Assembly (NCBI GenBank): GCA_946187475.1
Contig: CAMHRJ010000133.1
Coordinates: 1-6,449, forward strand
From: an uncultured Clostridia bacterium
GTDB lineage: Bacteria > Bacillota > Clostridia > Oscillospirales > Oscillospiraceae
Direction of reading: 5' to 3'
DNA length: 6,449 bases
Shown: piece by piece, positions 6,058 through 6,449 of the stretch
Position numbering within the stretch: position 1 is the stretch's first letter
Layout of the letters: every line of letters begins with the position of its first letter
Translations under genes and position numbers: made by a program
The notes under the pieces: model-generated
The model's database searches: none
Seen by the model: only the letters and a program-made list of their open reading frames with translations
What the model was told of the DNA's origin: nothing

Positions 6058-6449
6058 CGGCGCCCGCGAGCGGCTGCGGGAGCGGTTCTGGCGGGGCGGA
6101 CTGGATGGCTTTCCGGACGTCCATGTGCTGGAGCTGCTGCTGACCTACGCCATCCCGCGCCGGGAGACCAACTCCATTGCCCATGCGCTGCTGGAGCGTT
6201 TCGGCACCCTCGCTGCGGTGTTCGAGGCTTCCAGGGAGGAGCTGGTGAGCGTCAAGGGTGTGGGGGAGAATGCCGCCGCGCTATTGAAGCTCATCCCGGC
6301 TCTGGATCGGCGCTATCACATGTCCAAAACCGGCGAGGTGACACGCATCCAGTCCAGCGACGACGCGGGCAGACTCCTGATCCCGCGCTATCGCCATACC
6401 CGGGAGGAGATCGTCTATCTCATCACCCTGGACGGCAAGCGGGAGCTGA
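6044..6449 (+). CDS. radC: RadC family (JAMM/MPN) protein, 3'-truncated by the window edge
   Basis: The frame from ATG 6044 is open to the right edge and gives 135 residues, about 60% of the usual 220-230. The N-terminus matches the short-leader RadC type: ARERLRERFWRGGLDGF, then VLELLLTYAIPRRETNSIA (28-46) and LLERFGTLAAVFEA (49-62). A helix-hairpin-helix motif, VKGVGENAA (70-78), follows; such motifs commonly contact DNA non-specifically. The MPN/JAMM domain begins around residue 102, with EEIVYLITLDGKREL at the edge, but its metal-binding histidines and aspartate lie beyond the window and cannot be checked. The family was once named for DNA repair, but that role is not well supported and its biochemical function remains uncertain. 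It overlaps tsaD by 14 bases in another frame and has its own GAGGA site, so it belongs to the polA-rimI-tsaD operon. Confidence 0.92.
   Translation, partial: MSGHDGARERLRERFWRGGLDGFPDVHVLELLLTYAIPRRETNSIAHALLERFGTLAAVFEASREELVSVKGVGENAAALLKLIPALDRRYHMSKTGEVTRIQSSDDAGRLLIPRYRHTREEIVYLITLDGKREL

Overview
The window is ordinary, gene-dense, GC-rich bacterial chromosome. All five genes are on the + strand: the 3' part of uvrB, then complete polA, rimI and tsaD, then the 5' part of radC. The likely source is a GC-rich member of the Clostridia, perhaps an Oscillospiraceae-type gut bacterium. That is inferred from purine-rich Shine-Dalgarno sites, a Pol I that keeps a 3'-5' exonuclease-like domain without its catalytic acids (as in Bacillus-type Pol I), the PolA N-terminus style (MKLMILDGNS), and a palindromic intergenic repeat of a kind I recall from such genomes. 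No taxonomic marker is present, so this is an inference only.

Layout: 2-1723 is uvrB, entering from the left edge without roughly its first 80 codons, so Walker A is outside. The 191-base gap at 1724-1914 is largely filled by one symmetric, palindrome-rich element (1743-1895) made of two imperfect inverted arms around a central hairpin. It looks like a non-coding MITE-type repeat. polA follows, best started at TTG 1915. From there on the genes are packed tightly: polA and rimI share one base (TGATG), one base separates rimI from tsaD, and radC starts 14 bases inside tsaD. polA-rimI-tsaD-radC therefore reads as one translationally coupled operon. No gene-free stretch exceeds 300 bases.

Functionally the block joins DNA repair with translation-related modification. 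UvrB is the damage-verifying helicase-like subunit of nucleotide excision repair, and Pol I fills the excised patch. RadC is a conserved JAMM/MPN-family protein of unsettled role. RimI is a GNAT N-alpha-acetyltransferase, and TsaD is the threonylcarbamoyl-transfer subunit for tRNA t6A37. The usual upstream partners tsaE and tsaB are not next to rimI-tsaD here, and uvrA is not directly downstream of uvrB.

I found no previously undescribed multi-gene system. The most interesting signal is the intergenic element: its two arms differ in sequence but keep perfect hairpins, including a compensatory base-pair change. That suggests its folded structure matters or has been maintained.
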